DNA from: Tipula vernalis
Lineage: Eukaryota; Arthropoda; Insecta; Diptera; Tipulidae
DNA length: 64,000 bases
Direction of reading: 5' to 3'
Assembly (NCBI GenBank): GCA_958295665.1
Contig: OY282560.1
Location: 97,193,930-97,257,929, forward strand
Shown here: positions 37,336-50,964 of the stretch, in pieces
Layout: every line of letters begins with the position of its first letter
Position numbering within the stretch: position 1 is the first letter of the stretch
Position numbers and translations under genes: made by a program
The notes under the pieces: generated by a model
What the model was told of the DNA's origin: nothing
The model's input: the letters and a program-made list of their open reading frames with translations, nothing else
The model's database searches: none

Positions 37336-38719
37336 TTGCCGCCCAAAAACTTGTGGGCTATAGCACAGTTGATTTTCAATAAAATTGAATTATCTATGAA
37401 ATTTTTAGAAATAATCAAGCAATCATAATGAAAATTGTCACAGCAATTACAGGTCCCGAATCCTATTGATAGAGGTATCAACCATCGTAATCGGACCATT
37501 TTAGATTTTTGCCGCCCAGAAACTTGTGGGCTATAGCACAGTTGATTTTCAATAAAATTGAATTTTCTATGAAATTTTTAGAAATAATCGAGCAATCAAA
37601 ATGAAAATTGTCACCGCAATTACAGGTCCCGAAACCTATTGATAGAGGTATCAACCATCGTAATCGGACCATTTTAGATTTTTGCCGCCCAAAAACTTGT
37701 GGGCTATAGCACAGTTGATTTTCAATAAAATTGAATTTTCTATGAAACGTTTAGAAATAATCGAGCAATCAAAATGAAAATTGTCACAGCAATTACAGGT
37801 TCCGAATCCTATTGATAGAGGTATCAACCATCGTAATCGGACCATTTTAGATTTTTGCCGCCCAGAAACTTGTGGGCTATAGCACAGTTGATTTTCAATA
37901 AAATTGAATTTTCTATGAAATTTTTAGAAATAATCGAGCAATCAAAATGAAAATTGTCACCGCAATTACAGGTCCCGAAACCTATTGATAGAGGTATCAA
38001 CCATCGTAATCGGACCATTTTAGATTTTTGCCGCCCAAAAACTTGTGGGCTATAGCACAGTTGATTTTCAATAAAATTGAATTATCTATGAAATTTTTAG
38101 AAATAATCAAGCAATGATAATGAAAATTGTCACAGCAATTACAGGTCCCGAATCCTATTGATAGAGGTATCAACCATCGTAATCGGACCATTTTAGATTT
38201 TTGCCGCCCAGAAACTTGTGGGCTATAGCACAGTTGATTTTCAATAAAATTGAATTTTCTATGAAATTTTTAGAAATAATCGAGCAATCAAAATGAAAAT
38301 TGTCACCGCAATTACAGGTCCCGAAACCTATTGATAGAGGTATCAACCATCGTAATCGGACCATTTTAGATTTTTGCCGCCCAAAAACTTGTGGGCTATA
38401 GCACAGTTGATTTTCAATAAAATTGAATTTTCTAAGAAACGTTTAGAAATAATCGAGCAATCAAAATGAAAATTGTCACCGCAATTACAGGTCCCGAAAC
38501 CTATTGATAGAGGTATCAACCATCGTAATCGGACCATTTTAGATTTTTGCCGCCCAAAAACTTGTGGGCTATAGCACAGTTGATTTTCAATAAAATTGAA
38601 TTATCTATGAAATTTTTAGAAATAATCAAGCAATCATAATGAAAATTGTCACAGCAATTACAGGTCCCGAATCCTATTGATAGAGGTATCAACCATCGTA
38701 ATCGGACCATTTTAGATTT
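37336..38719. repeat. 3-4 monomer HOR within subfamily IIa
   Basis: A distinctive monomer with AAATTATCTATG, AATAATCAAGC and a TAATGAAAATTG change starts at 37,336, 38,028 and 38,547, spaced 692 bp (four monomers) and 519 bp (three monomers). Each is followed by a CCCAGAAACTTG unit: CTATGAAATTTTTAG after the first two, AAGAAATGTTTAG after the third. GAAACGTTTAG units follow two monomers downstream of the first two. The same set therefore repeats with one monomer gained or lost. Confidence 0.8.
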
Positions 38720-39411
38720 TTGCCGCCCAGAAACTTGTGGGCTATAGCACAGTTGATTTTCAATAAAATTGAATTTTCTAAGAAATGTTTAGAAATAATC
38801 GAGCAATCAAAATGAAAATTGTCACCGCAATTACAGGTCCCGAAACCTATTGATAGAGGTATCAACCATCGTAATCGGACCATTTTAGATTTTTGCCGCC
38901 CAAAAACTTGTGGGCTATAGCACAGTTGATTTTCAATAAAATTGAATTTTCTAAGAAATGTTTAGAAATAATCGAGCAATCAAAATGAAAATTGTCACCG
39001 CAATTACAGGTCCCGAAACCTATTGATAGAGGTATCAACCATCGTAATCGGACCATTTTAGATTTTTGCCGCCCAAAAACTTGTGGGCTATAACACAGTT
39101 GATTTTCAATGAAATTGAATTTTCTAAGAAACGTTTAGAAATAATCGAGCAATCAAAATGAAAATTGTCACCGCAATTACAGGTCCCGAATCTTATTGAT
39201 AGAGGTATCAACCATCGTAATCGGAGCATTTTAGATTTTTGCCGCCCAGAAACTTGTGGGCTATAGCACAGTTGATTTTCAATAAAATTGAATTTTCTAT
39301 GAAATTTTTAGAAATAATCGAGCAATCAAAATGAAAATTGTCACCGCAATTACGGGTCCCGAAACCTATTGATAGAGGTATCAACCATCGTAATCGGACC
39401 ATTTTAGATTT

Positions 39412-39576
39412 TTGCCGCCCAAAACTTATAGCACAGTTAATTTTCAATAAAATTGAATTTTCTAAGAAATGTTTAGAAATAATCGAGCAATCAAAATGAA
39501 AATTGTCACAGCAATTACAGGTCCCGAATCCTATTGATAGAGGTATCAACCATCGTAATCGGAGCATTTTAGATAT
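39412..39576. repeat. Shortest monomer, 165 bp
   Basis: Reads CCCAAAACTTATAGCACAG: the GTGGGC that forms the right arm of the GCCCA...TGGGC inverted repeat is gone, and the A run is four instead of five. It is one of a set of deletions at this same place in the monomer. Confidence 0.85.
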
Positions 39577-41649
39577 TTGCCGCCCAAAACTTGTAGGCTA
39601 TAGCACAGTTAATTTTCAATAAAATTGAATTTTCTAAGAAATGTTTAGAAATAATCGAGCAATGAAAATGAAAATTGTCACAGCAATTACAGGTCCCGAA
39701 ACCTATTGATAGAGGTATCAACCATCGTAATCGGACCATTTTAGATTTTTGCCGTCCAAAAACTTGTGGGCTATAGCACAGTTGATTTTCAATAAAATTG
39801 AATTTTCTATGAAATTTTTAGAAATAATCGAGCAATCAAAATGAAAATTGTCACCGCAATTACAGGTCCCGAAACCTATTGATAGAGGTATCAACCATCG
39901 TAATCGGACCATTTTAGATTTTTGCCGCCCAAAAACTTGTGGGCTATAGCACAGTTGATTTTCAATGAAATTGAATTTTCTAAGAAATGTTTAGAAATAA
40001 TCGAGCAATCAAAATGAAAAATGTCATAGAAATTACAGGTCCCGAAACCTATTGATAGAGGTATCAACCATCGTAATCGGACCATTTTAGATTTTTGCCG
40101 CCCAAAAACTTGTGGGCTATAGCACAGTTGATTTTCAATGAAATTGAATTTTCTAAGAAATGTTTAGAAATAATCGAGCAATCAAAATGAAAATTGTCAC
40201 CGCAATTACAGGTCCCGAAACCTATTGATAGAGGTATCAACCATCGTAATCGGACCATTTTAGAGTTTTGCCGCCCAAAAACTTGTGGGCTATAGCACAG
40301 TTGATTTTCAATAAAATTGAATTTTCTAAGAAATGTTTAGAAATAATCGAGCAATCAAAATGAAAATTGTCACCGCAATTACAGGTCCCGAAACCTATTG
40401 ATAGAGGTATCAACCATCGTAATCGGACCATTTTAGATTTTTGCCGCCCAAAAACTTGTGGGCTATAGCACAGTTGATTTTCAATAAAATTGAATTATCT
40501 ATGAAATTTTTAGAAATAATCGAGCAATCAAAATGAAAATTGTCACAGCAATTACAGGTCCCGAATCCTATTGATAGAGGTATCAACCATCGTAATCGGA
40601 CCATTTTAGATTTTTGCCGCCCAGAAACTTGTGGGCTATAGCACAGTTGATTTTCAATAAAATTGAATTTTCTATGAAATTTTTAGAAATAATCGAGCAA
40701 TCAAAATGAAAATTGTCACCGCAATTACAGGTCCCGAAACCTATTGATAGAGGTATCAACCATCGTAATCGGACCATTTTAGATTTTTGCCGCCCAGAAA
40801 CTTGTGGGCTATAGCACAGTTGATTTTCAATGAAATTGAATTTTCTAAGAAACGTTTAGAAATAATCGAGCAATCAAAATGAAAATTGTCACCGCAATTA
40901 CAGGTCCCGAATCCTATTGATAGAGGTATCAACCATCGTAATCGGAGCATTTTAGATTTTTGCCGCCCAAAACTTGTGGGCTATAGCACAGTTAATTTTC
41001 AATAAAATTGAATTTTCTAAGAAATGTTTAGAAATAATCGAGCAATCAAAATGAAAATTGTCACAGCAATTACAGGTCCCGAATCCTATTGATAGAGGTA
41101 TCAACCATCGTAATCGGAGCATTTTAGATATTTGCCGCCCAAAACTTGTGGGCTATAGCACAGTTAATTTTCAATAAAATTGAATTTTCTAAGAAATGTT
41201 TAGAAATAATCGAGCAATCAAAATGAAAATTGTCACCGCAATTACAGGTCCCGAAACCTATTGATAGAGGTATCAACCATCGTAATCGGACCATTTTAGA
41301 TTTTTGCCGCCCAGAAACTTGTGGGCTATAGCACAGTTGATTTTCAATAAAATTGAATTTTCTATGAAATTTTTAGAAATAATCGAGCAATCAAAATGAA
41401 AATTGTCACCGCAATTACGGGTCCCGAAACCTATTGATAGAGGTATCAACCATCGTAATCGGACCATTTTAGATTTTTGCCGCCCAAAAACTTGTGGGCT
41501 ATAGCACAGTTGATTTTCAATAAAATTGAATTTTCTAAGAAATGTTTAGAAATAATCGAGCAATCAAAATGAAAATTGTCACAGCAATTACAGGTCCCGA
41601 ATCCTATTGATAGAGGTATCAACCATCGTAATCGGACCATTTTAGAGTT

Positions 41650-41995
41650 TTGCCGCCCAAAAACTTGTGGGCTATAGCACAGTTGATTTTCAATAAAATT
41701 GAATATTCTAAGAAATGTTTAGAAATAATCGAGCAATCAAAATGAAAATTGTCACCGTAATTACAGGTCCCGAAACCTATTGATAGAGGTATCAACCATC
41801 GTAATCGGACCATTTTATAGTTTTGCCGCCCAAAAACTTGTGGAGACATACACAGTTGATTTTCAATAAAATTGAATTTTCTAAGAAATGTTTAGAAATA
41901 ATCGAGCAATCAAAATGAAAATTGTCACCGCAATTACAGGTCCCGAAACCTATTGATAGAGGTATCAACCATCGTAATCGGACCATTTTAGATTT
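41650..41995. repeat. Partial trimer cassette lacking the middle GGAATAG unit
   Basis: A GAATATTC/GTAATTAC monomer (41,650-41,822) is followed directly by a GTGGAGACATACACAG monomer from 41,823. The middle GTGGAATAG unit found in complete cassettes is missing, and GAGACATACAC differs from the usual GAGACACACAC by one base. It may be the ancestral or a deleted form. Confidence 0.75.
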
Positions 41996-42340
41996 TTGCC
42001 GCCCAAAACTTGTGGGCTATAGCACAGTTAATTTTCAATAAAATTGAATTTTCTAAGAATTGTTTAGAAATAATCGAGCAATCAAAATGAAAATTGTCAC
42101 AGCAATTACAGGTCCCGAATCCTATTGATAGAGGTATCAACCATCGTAATCGGACCATTTTAGATTTTTGCCGCCCAAAAACTTGTGGGCTATAGCACAG
42201 TTGATTTTCAATAAAATTGAATTTTCTAAGAAATGTTTAGAAATAATCGAGCAATCAAAATGAAAATTGTCACAGCAATTACAGGTCCCGAATCCTATTG
42301 ATAGAGGTATCAACCATCGTAATCGGACCATTTTAGAGTT

Positions 42341-42857
42341 TTGCCGCCCAAAAACTTGTGGGCTATAGCACAGTTGATTTTCAATAAAATTGAATATTCT
42401 AAGAAATGTTTAGAAATAATCGAGCAATCAAAATGAAAATTGTCACCGTAATTACAGGTCCCGAAACCTATTGATAGAGGTATCAACCATCGTAATCGGA
42501 CCATTTTAGAGTTTTGCCGCCCAAAAACTTGTGGAATAGCACAGTTGATTTTCAATAAAATTGAATTTTCTAAGAAATGTTTAGAAATAATCGAGCAATC
42601 AAAATGAAAATTGTCACCGCAATTACAGGTCCCGAAACCTATTGATAGAGGTATCAACCATCGTAATCGGACCATTTTAGAGTTTTGCCGCCCAAAAACT
42701 TGTGGAGACACACACAGTTGATTTTCAATAAAATTGAATTTTCTAAGAAATGTTTAGAAATAATCGAGCAATCAAAATGAAAATTATCACCGCAATTACA
42801 GGTCCCGAAACCTATTGATAGAGGTATCAACCATCGTAATCGGACCATTTTAGATTT
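42341..42857. repeat. Trimer cassette copy 1 (517 bp: 173+171+173)
   Basis: Three monomers in fixed order: GAATATTC with CACCGTAATTAC, then GTGGAATAGCAC (starts 42,514), then GTGGAGACACACACAG (starts 42,685). Because the middle unit is 171 bp (57 codons), the minus strand stays open across the first two units. The cassette recurs at seven other sites in this domain. Confidence 0.88.
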
Positions 42858-43375
42858 TTGCCGCCCAAAACTTGTGGGCTATAGCACAGTTAATTTTCAA
42901 TAAAATTGAATTTTCTAAGAATTGTTTAGAAATAATCGAGCAATCAAAATGAAAATTGTCACAGCAATTACAGGTCCCGAATCCTATTGATAGAGGTATC
43001 AACCATCGTAATCGGACCATTTTAGATTTTTGCCGCCCAGAAACTTGTGGGCTATAGCACAGTTGATTTTCAATAAAATTGAATTTTCTATGAAATTTTT
43101 AGAAATAATCGAGCAATCAAAATGAAAATTGTCACAGCAATTACGGGTCCCGAAACCTATTGATAGAGGTATCAACCATCGTAATCGGACCATTTTAGAG
43201 TTTTGCCGCCCAAAAACTTGTGGGCTATAGCACAGTTGATTTTCAATAAAATTAAATTTTCTAAGAAATGTTTAGAAATAATCGAGCAATCAAAATGAAA
43301 ATTGTCACCGCAATTACAGGTCCCGAAACCTATTGATAGAGGTATCAACCATCGTAATCGGACCATTTTAGATTT

Positions 43376-43892
43376 TTGCCGCCCAAAAACTTGTGGGCTA
43401 TAGCACAGTTGATTTTCAATAAAATTGAATATTCTAAGAAATATTTAGAAATAATCGAGCAATCAAAATGAAAATTGTCACCGTAATTACAGGTCCCGAA
43501 ACCTATTGATAGAGGTATCAACCATCGTAATCGGACCATTTTAGAGTTTTGCCGCCCAAAAACTTGTGGAATAGCACAGTTGATTTTCAATAAAATTGAA
43601 TTTTCTAAGAAATGTTTAGAAATAATCGAGCAATCAAAATGAAAATTGTCACCGCAATTACAGGTCCCGAAACCTATTGATAGAGGTATCAACCATCGTA
43701 ATCGGACCATTTTAGAGTTTTGCCGCCCAAAAACTTGTGGAGACACACACAGTTGATTTTCAATAAAATTGAATTTTCTAAGAAATGTTTAGAAATAATC
43801 GTGCAATCAAAATGAAAATTGTCACCGCAATTACAGGTCCCGAAACCTATTGATAGAGGTATCAACCATCGTAATCGGACCATTTTAGATTT
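43376..43892. repeat. Trimer cassette copy 2
   Basis: Same three units, 1,035 bp (six monomers) after copy 1. It carries AAATATTTAG in the first unit and AATCGTGCAATC in the third, changes shared with copies 3 and 6. Confidence 0.87.
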
Positions 43893-45616
43893 TTGCCGCC
43901 CAAAACTTGTGGGCTATAGCACAGTTAATTTTCAATAAAATTGAATTTTCTAAGAAATGTTTAGAAATAATCGAGCAATCAAAATGAAAATTGTCACCGC
44001 AATTACAGGTCCCGAAACCTATTTATAGAGGTATCAACCATCGTAATCGGACCATTTTAGATTTTTGCCGCCCAAAACTTGTGGGCTATAGCACAGTTAA
44101 TTTTCAATAAAATTGAATTTTCTAAGAATTGTTTAGAAATAATCGAGCAATCAAAATGAAAATTGTCACAGCAATTACAGGTCCCGAATCCTATTGATAG
44201 AGGTATCAACCATCGTAATCGGACCATTTTAGATTTTTGCCGCCCAGAAACTTGTGGGCTATAGCACAGTTGATTTTCAATAAAATTGAATTTTCTATGA
44301 AATTTTTAGAAATAATCGAGCAATCAAAATGAAAATTGTCACCGCAATTACGGGTCCCGAAACCTATTGATAGAGGTATCAACCATCGTAATCGGACCAT
44401 TTTAGAGTTTTGCCGCCCAAAAACTTGTGGGCTATAGCACAGTTGATTTTCAATAAAATTGAATTTTCTAAGAATTGTTTAGAAATAATCGAGCAATCAA
44501 AATGAAAATTGTCACAGCAATTACAGGTCCCGAATCCTATTGATAGAGGTATCAACCATCGTAATCGGACCATTTTAGATTTTTGCCGCCCAAAAACTTG
44601 TGGGCTATAGCACAGTTGATTTTCAATAAAATTGAATTTTCTAAGAAATGTTTAGAAATAATCGAGCAATCAAAATGAAAATTGTCACAGCAATTACAGG
44701 TCCCGAATCCTATTGATAGAGGTATCAACCATCGTAATCGGACCATTTTAGAGTTTTGCCGCCCAAAAACTTGTGGAATAGCACAGTTGATTTTCAATAA
44801 AATTGAATTTTCTAAGAAATGTTTAGAAATAATCGAGCAATCAAAATGAAAATTGTCACAGCAATTACAGGTCCCGAATCCTATTGATAGAGGTATCAAC
44901 CATCGTAATCGGACCATTTTAGATTTTTGCCGCCCAAAAACTTGTGGGCTATAGCACAGTTGATTTTCAATAAAATTGAATTTTCTATGAAATTTTTAGA
45001 AATAATCGAGCAATCAAAATGAAAATTGTCACAGCAATTACAGGTCCCGAATCCTATTGACAGAGGTATCAAACATCGTAATCGGACCATTTTAGATATT
45101 TGCCGCCCAAAACTTGTGGGCTATAGCACAGTTAATTTTCAATGAAATTGAATTTTCTAAGAATTGTTTAGAAATAATCGAGCAATCAAAATGAAAATTG
45201 TCACAGCAATTACAGGTCCCGAATCCTATTGATAGAGGTATCAACCATCGTAATCGGAGCATTTTAGATTTTTGCCGCCCAAAACTTGTGGGCTATAGCA
45301 CAGTTAATTTTCAATGAAATTGAATTTTCTAAGAATTGTTTAGAAATAATCGAGCAATCAAAATGAAAATTGTCACAGCAATTACAGGTCCCGAATCCTA
45401 TTGATAGAGGTATCAACCATCGTAATCGGACCATTTTAGATTTTTGCCGCCCAGAAACTTGTGGGCTATAGCACAGTTGATTTTCAATAAAATTGAATTT
45501 TCTAAGAAATGTTTGGAAATAATCGAGCAATCAAAATGAAAATTGTCACCGCAATTACAGGTCCCGAAACCTATTGATAGAGGTATCAACCATCGTAATC
45601 GGACCATTTTAGAGTT

Positions 45617-45788
45617 TTGCCGCCCAAAAACTTGTGGAGACACACACAGTTGATTTTCAATAAAATTGAATTTTCTAAGAAATGTTTAGAAATAATCGAG
45701 CAATCAAAATGAAAATTGTCACCGCAATTACAGGTCCCGAAACCTATTGTTAGAGGTATCAACCATCGTAATCGGACCATTTTAGATT
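45617..45788. repeat. Solitary GAGACACACAC monomer
   Basis: A GTGGAGACACACACAG unit whose upstream neighbour is a CCCAGAAACTTG monomer with a private GTTTGGAAATAATC, not the GTGGAATAG unit. It also carries CCTATTGTTAGAGG. It is a cassette remnant or recombination product. Confidence 0.75.
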
Positions 45789-46479
45789 TTTGCCGCCCAA
45801 AACTTGTGGGCTATAGCACAGTTAATTTTCAATAAAATTGAATTTTCTAAGAATTGTTTAGAAATAATCGAGCAATCAAAATGAAAATTGTCACCGCAAT
45901 TACAGGTCCCGAAACCTATTGATAGAGGTATCAACCATCGTAATCGGACCATTTTAGATTTTTGCCGCCCAAAACATGTGGGCTATAGCACAGTTAATTT
46001 TCAATAAAATTGAATTTTCTAAGAATTGTTTAGAAATAATCGAGCAATCAAAATGAAAATTGTCACAGCAATTACAGGTCCCGAATCCTATTGATAGAGG
46101 TATCAACCATCGTAATCGGACCATTTTAGATTTTTGCCGCCCAGAAACTTGTGGGCTATAGCACAGTTGATTTTCAATAAAATTGAATTTTCTATGAAAT
46201 TTTTAGAAATAATCGAGCAATCAAAATGAAAATTGTCACCGCAATTACGGGTCCCGAAACCTATTGATAGAGGTATCAACCATCGTAATCGGACCATTTT
46301 AGAGTTTTGCCGCCCAAAAACTTGTGGGCTATAGCACAGTTGATTTTCAATAAAAATGAATTTTCTAAGAAATGTTTAGAAATAATCGAGCAATCAAAAT
46401 GAAAATTGTCACAGCAATTACAGGTCCCGAATCCTATTGATAGAGGTATCAACCATCGTAATCGGACCATTTTAGAGTT

Positions 46480-46996
46480 TTGCCGCCCAAAAACTTGTGG
46501 GCTATAGCACAGTTGATTTTCAATAAAATTGAATATTCTAAGAAATATTTAGAAATAATCGAGCAATCAAAATGAAAATTGTCACCGTAATTACAGGTCC
46601 CGAAACCTATTGATAGAGGTATCAACCATCGTAATCGGACCATTTTAGAGTTTTGCCGCCCAAAAACTTGTGGAATAGCACAGTTGATTTTCAATAAAAT
46701 TGAATTTTCTAAGAAATGTTTAGAAATAATCGAGCAATCAAAATGAAAATTGTCACCGCAATTACAGGTCCCGAAACCTATTGATAGAGGTATCAACCAT
46801 CGTAATCGGACCATTTTAGAGTTTTGCCGCCCAAAAACTTGTGGAGACACACACAGTTGATTTTCAATAAAATTGAATTTTCTAAGAAATGTTTAGAAAT
46901 AATCGTGCAATCAAAATGAAAATTGTCACCGCAATTACAGGTCCCGAAACCTATTGATAGAGGTATCAACCATCGTAATCGGACCATTTTAGATTT
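46480..46996. repeat. Trimer cassette copy 3
   Basis: Same three units, 3,104 bp (18 monomers) after copy 2. It shares AAATATTTAG and AATCGTGCAATC with copy 2, marking them as one sublineage. Confidence 0.87.
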
Positions 46997-47859
46997 TTGC
47001 CGCCCAAAACTTGTGGGCTATAGCACAGTTAATTTTCAATAAAATTGAATTTTCTAATAATTGTTTAGAAATAATCGAGCAATCAAAATGAAAATTGTCA
47101 CAGCAATTACAGGTCCCGAATCCTATTGATAGAGGTATCAACCATCGTAATCGGACCATTTTAGATTTTTGCCGCCCAAAAACTTGTGGGCTATAGCACA
47201 GTTAATTTTCAATAAAATTGAATTTTCTAAGAAATGTTTAGAAATAATCGAGCAATCAAAATGAAAATTGTCACCGCAATTACAGGTCCCGAAACCTATT
47301 TATAGAGGTATCAACCATCGTAATCGGACCATTTTAGATTTTTGCCGCCCAAAAACTTGTGGGCTATAGCACAGTTAATTTTCAATAAAATTGAATTTTC
47401 TAAGAATTGTTTAGAAATAATCGAGCAATCAAAATGAAAATTGTCACAGCAATTACAGGTCCGAATCCTATTGATAGAGGTATCAACCATCGTAATCGGA
47501 CCATTTTAGATTTTTGCCGCCCAGAAACTTGTGGGCTATAGCACAGTTGATTTTCAATAAAATTGAATTTTCTATGAAATTTTTAGAAATAATCGAGCAA
47601 TCAAAATGAAAATTGTCACCGCAATTACGGGTCCCGAAACCTATTGATAGAGGTATCAACCATCGTAATCGGACCATTTTATAGTTTTGCCGCCCAAAAA
47701 CTTGTGGGCTATAGCACAGTTGATTTTCAATAAAATTGAATTTTCTAAGAAATGTTTAGAAATAATCGAGCAATCAAAATGAAAATTGTCACAGCAATTA
47801 CAGGTCCCGAATCCTATTGATAGAGGTATCAACCATCGTAATCGGACCATTTTAGAGTT

Positions 47860-48376
47860 TTGCCGCCCAAAAACTTGTGGGCTATAGCACAGTTGATTTT
47901 CAATAAAATTGAATATTCTAAGAAATGTTTAGAAATAATCGAGCAATCAAAATGAAAATTGTCACCGTAATTACAGGTCCCGAAACCTATTGATAGAGGT
48001 ATCAACCATCGTAATCGGACCATTTTAGAGTTTTGCCGCCCAAAAACTTGTGGAATAGCACAGTTGATTTTCAATAAAATTGAATTTTCTAAGAAATGTT
48101 TAGAAATAATCGAGCAATCAAAATGAAAATTGTCACCGCAATTACAGGTCCCGAAACCTATTGATAGAGGTATCAACCATCGTAATCGGACCATTTTAGA
48201 GTTTTGCCGCCCAAAAACTTGTGGAGACACACACAGTTGATTTTCAATAAAATTGAATTTTCTAAGAAATGTTTAGAAATAATCGAGCAATCAAAATGAA
48301 AATTGTCACAGCAATTACAGGTCCCGAAACCTATTGATAGAGGTATCAACCATCGTAATCGGACCATTTTAGATTT
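47860..48376. repeat. Trimer cassette copy 4
   Basis: Same three units, 1,380 bp (eight monomers) after copy 3. It has AAATGTTTAG and AATCGAGCAATC, and its third unit reads TCACAGC instead of TCACCGC. Confidence 0.87.
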
Positions 48377-48721
48377 TTGCCGCCCAAAACTTGTGGGCTA
48401 TAGCACAGTTAATTTTCAATAAAATTGAATTTTCTAAGAATTGTTTAGAAATAATCGAGCAATCAAAATGAAAATTGTCACAGCAATTACAGGTCCCGAA
48501 TCCTATTGATAGAGGTATCAACCATCGTAATCGGACCATTTTAGATTTTTGCCGCCCAAAAACTTGTGGGCTATAGCACAGTTGATTTTCAATAAAATTG
48601 AATTTTCTAAGAAATGTTTAGAAATAATCGAGCAATCAAAATGAAAATTGTCACAGCAATTACAGGTCCCGAATCCTATGGATAGAGGTATCAACCATCG
48701 TAATCGGACCATTTTAGAGTT

Positions 48722-49238
48722 TTGCCGCCCAAAAACTTGTGGGCTATAGCACAGTTGATTTTCAATAAAATTGAATATTCTAAGAAATGTTTAGAAATAA
48801 TCGAGCAATCAAAATGAAAATTGTCACCGTAATTACAGGTCCCGAAACCTATTGATAGAGGTATCAACCATCGTAATCGGACCATTTTAGAGTTTTGCCG
48901 CCCAAAAACTTGTGGAATAGCACAGTTGATTTTCAATAAAATTGAATTTTCTAAGAAATGTTTAGAAATAATCGAGCAATCAAAATGAAAATTGTCACCG
49001 CAATTACAGGTCCCGAAACCTATTGATAGAGGTATCAACCATCGTAATCGGACCATTTTAGAGTTTTGCCGCCCAAAAACTTGTGGAGACACACACAGTT
49101 GATTTTCAATAAAATTGAATTTTCTAAGAAATGTTTAGAAATAATCGAGCAATCAAAATGAAAATTGTCACCGCAATTACAGGTCCCGAAACCTATTGAT
49201 AGAGGTATCAACCATCGTAATCGGACCATTTTAGATTT
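48722..49238. repeat. Trimer cassette copy 5
   Basis: Same three units, 862 bp (five monomers) after copy 4. It is of the AAATGTTTAG / AATCGAGC sublineage, like copy 1. Confidence 0.87.
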
Positions 49239-50447
49239 TTGCCGCCCAAAACTTGTGGGCTATAGCACAGTTAATTTTCAATAAAATTGAATTTTCTAAG
49301 AATTGTTTAGAAATAATCGAGCAATCAAAATGAAAATTGTCACAGCAATTACAGGTCCCGAATCCTATTGATAGAGGTATCAACCATCGTAATCGGACCA
49401 TTTTAGATTTTTGCCGCCCAAAAACTTGTGGGCTATAGCACAGTTAATTTTCAATAAAATTGAATTTTCTAAGAAATGTTTAGAAATAATCGAGCAATCA
49501 AAATGAAAATTGTCACCGCAATTACAGGTCCCGAAACCTATTGATAGAGGTATCAACCATCGTAATCGGACCATTTTAGATTTTTGCCGCCCAAAACATG
49601 TGGGCTATAGCACAGTTGATTTTCAATAAAATTGAATTTTCTAAGAATTGTTTAGAAATAATCGAGCAATCAAAATGAAAATTGTCACAGCAATTACAGG
49701 TCCCGAATCCTATTGATAGAGGTATCAACCATCGTAATCGGACCATTTTAGATTTTTGCCGCCCAGAAACTTGTGGGCTATAGCACAGTTGATTTTCAAT
49801 AAAATTGAATTTTCTATGAAATTTTTAGAAATAATCGAGCAATCAAAATGAAAATTGTCACCGCAATTACGGGTCCCGAAACCTATTGATAGAGGTATCA
49901 ACCATCGTAATCGGACCATTTTAGAGTTTTGCCGCCCAAAAACTTGTGGGCTATAGCACAGTTGATTTTCAATAAAATTGAATTTTCTAAGAAATGTTTA
50001 GAAATAATCGAGCAATCAAAATGAAAATTGTCACCGCAATTACAGGTCCCGAAACCTATTGATAGAGGTATCAACCATCGTAATCGGACCATTTTAGATT
50101 TTTGCCGCCCAAAAACTTGTGGGCTATAGCACAGTTGATTTTCAATAAAATTGAATTTTCTATGAAATTTTTAGAAATAATCGAGCAATCATAATGAAAA
50201 TTGTCACAGCAATTACAGGTCCCGAATCCTATTGATAGAGGTATCAACCATCGTAATCGGACCATTTTAGATTTTTGCCGCCCAAAAACTTGTGGGCTAT
50301 AGCACAGTTGATTTTCAATAAAATTGAATTTTCTAAGAAATGTTTAGAAATAATCGAGCAATCAAAATGAAAATTGTCACAGCAATTACAGGTCCCGAAT
50401 CCTATTGATAGAGGTATCAACCATCGTAATCGGACCATTTTAGAGTT

Positions 50448-50964
50448 TTGCCGCCCAAAAACTTGTGGGCTATAGCACAGTTGATTTTCAATAAAATTGA
50501 ATATTCTAAGAAATATTTTGAAATAATCGAGCAATCAAAATGAAAATTGTCACCGTAATTACAGGTCCCGAAACCTATTGATAGAGGTATCAACCATCGT
50601 AATCGGACCATTTTAGGGTTTTGCCGCCCAAAAACTTGTGGAATAGCACAGTTGATTTTCAATAAAATTGAATTTTCTAAGAAATGTTTAGAAATAATCG
50701 AGCAATCAAAATGAAAATTGTCACCGCAATTACAGGTCCCGAAACCTATTGATAGAGGTATCAACCATCGTAATCGGACCATTTTAGAGTTTTGCCGCCC
50801 AAAAACTTGTGGAGACACACACAGTTGATTTTCAATAAAATTGAATTTTCTAAGAAATGTTTAGAAATAATCGTGCAATCAAAATGAAAATTGTCACCGC
50901 AATTACAGGTCCCGAAACCTATTGATAGAGGTATCAACCATCGTAATCGGACCATTTTAGATTT
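50448..50964. repeat. Trimer cassette copy 6
   Basis: Same three units, 1,726 bp (ten monomers) after copy 5. It shares AATCGTGCAATC with copies 2 and 3, has AAATATTTTGAAATA in the first unit, and reads TTTTAGGGTTTTGCC at the junction into the second unit. Confidence 0.87.

Larger units (their letters stand above)
33401..41649. repeat. Subfamily IIa array
   Basis: About 47 monomers, mostly 173 bp. They differ from subfamily I at CCCGAAACC or CCCGAATCC, often TCACCGC, and nearly always a five-A run or CCCAGAAACTTG. Recurrent variants are CTATGAAATTTTTAGAAATA, CAATGAAATTGAAT, AAATTATCTATG and GAAACGTTTAG. From about 39,350 onward variants typical of the next domain appear (ATTACGGGTCCCG, CAGTTAATTTTC), so the boundary at 41,649 is a marker of convenience. 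One monomer, at 39,412, is only 165 bp. No gene was seen. Confidence 0.85.

Noticed and set aside
42701..42720. Start of a CA microsatellite in GAGACACACACAG
   Set aside because: Only about four CA units, the same in the complete cassettes, and inherited as part of a monomer type rather than expanding independently.
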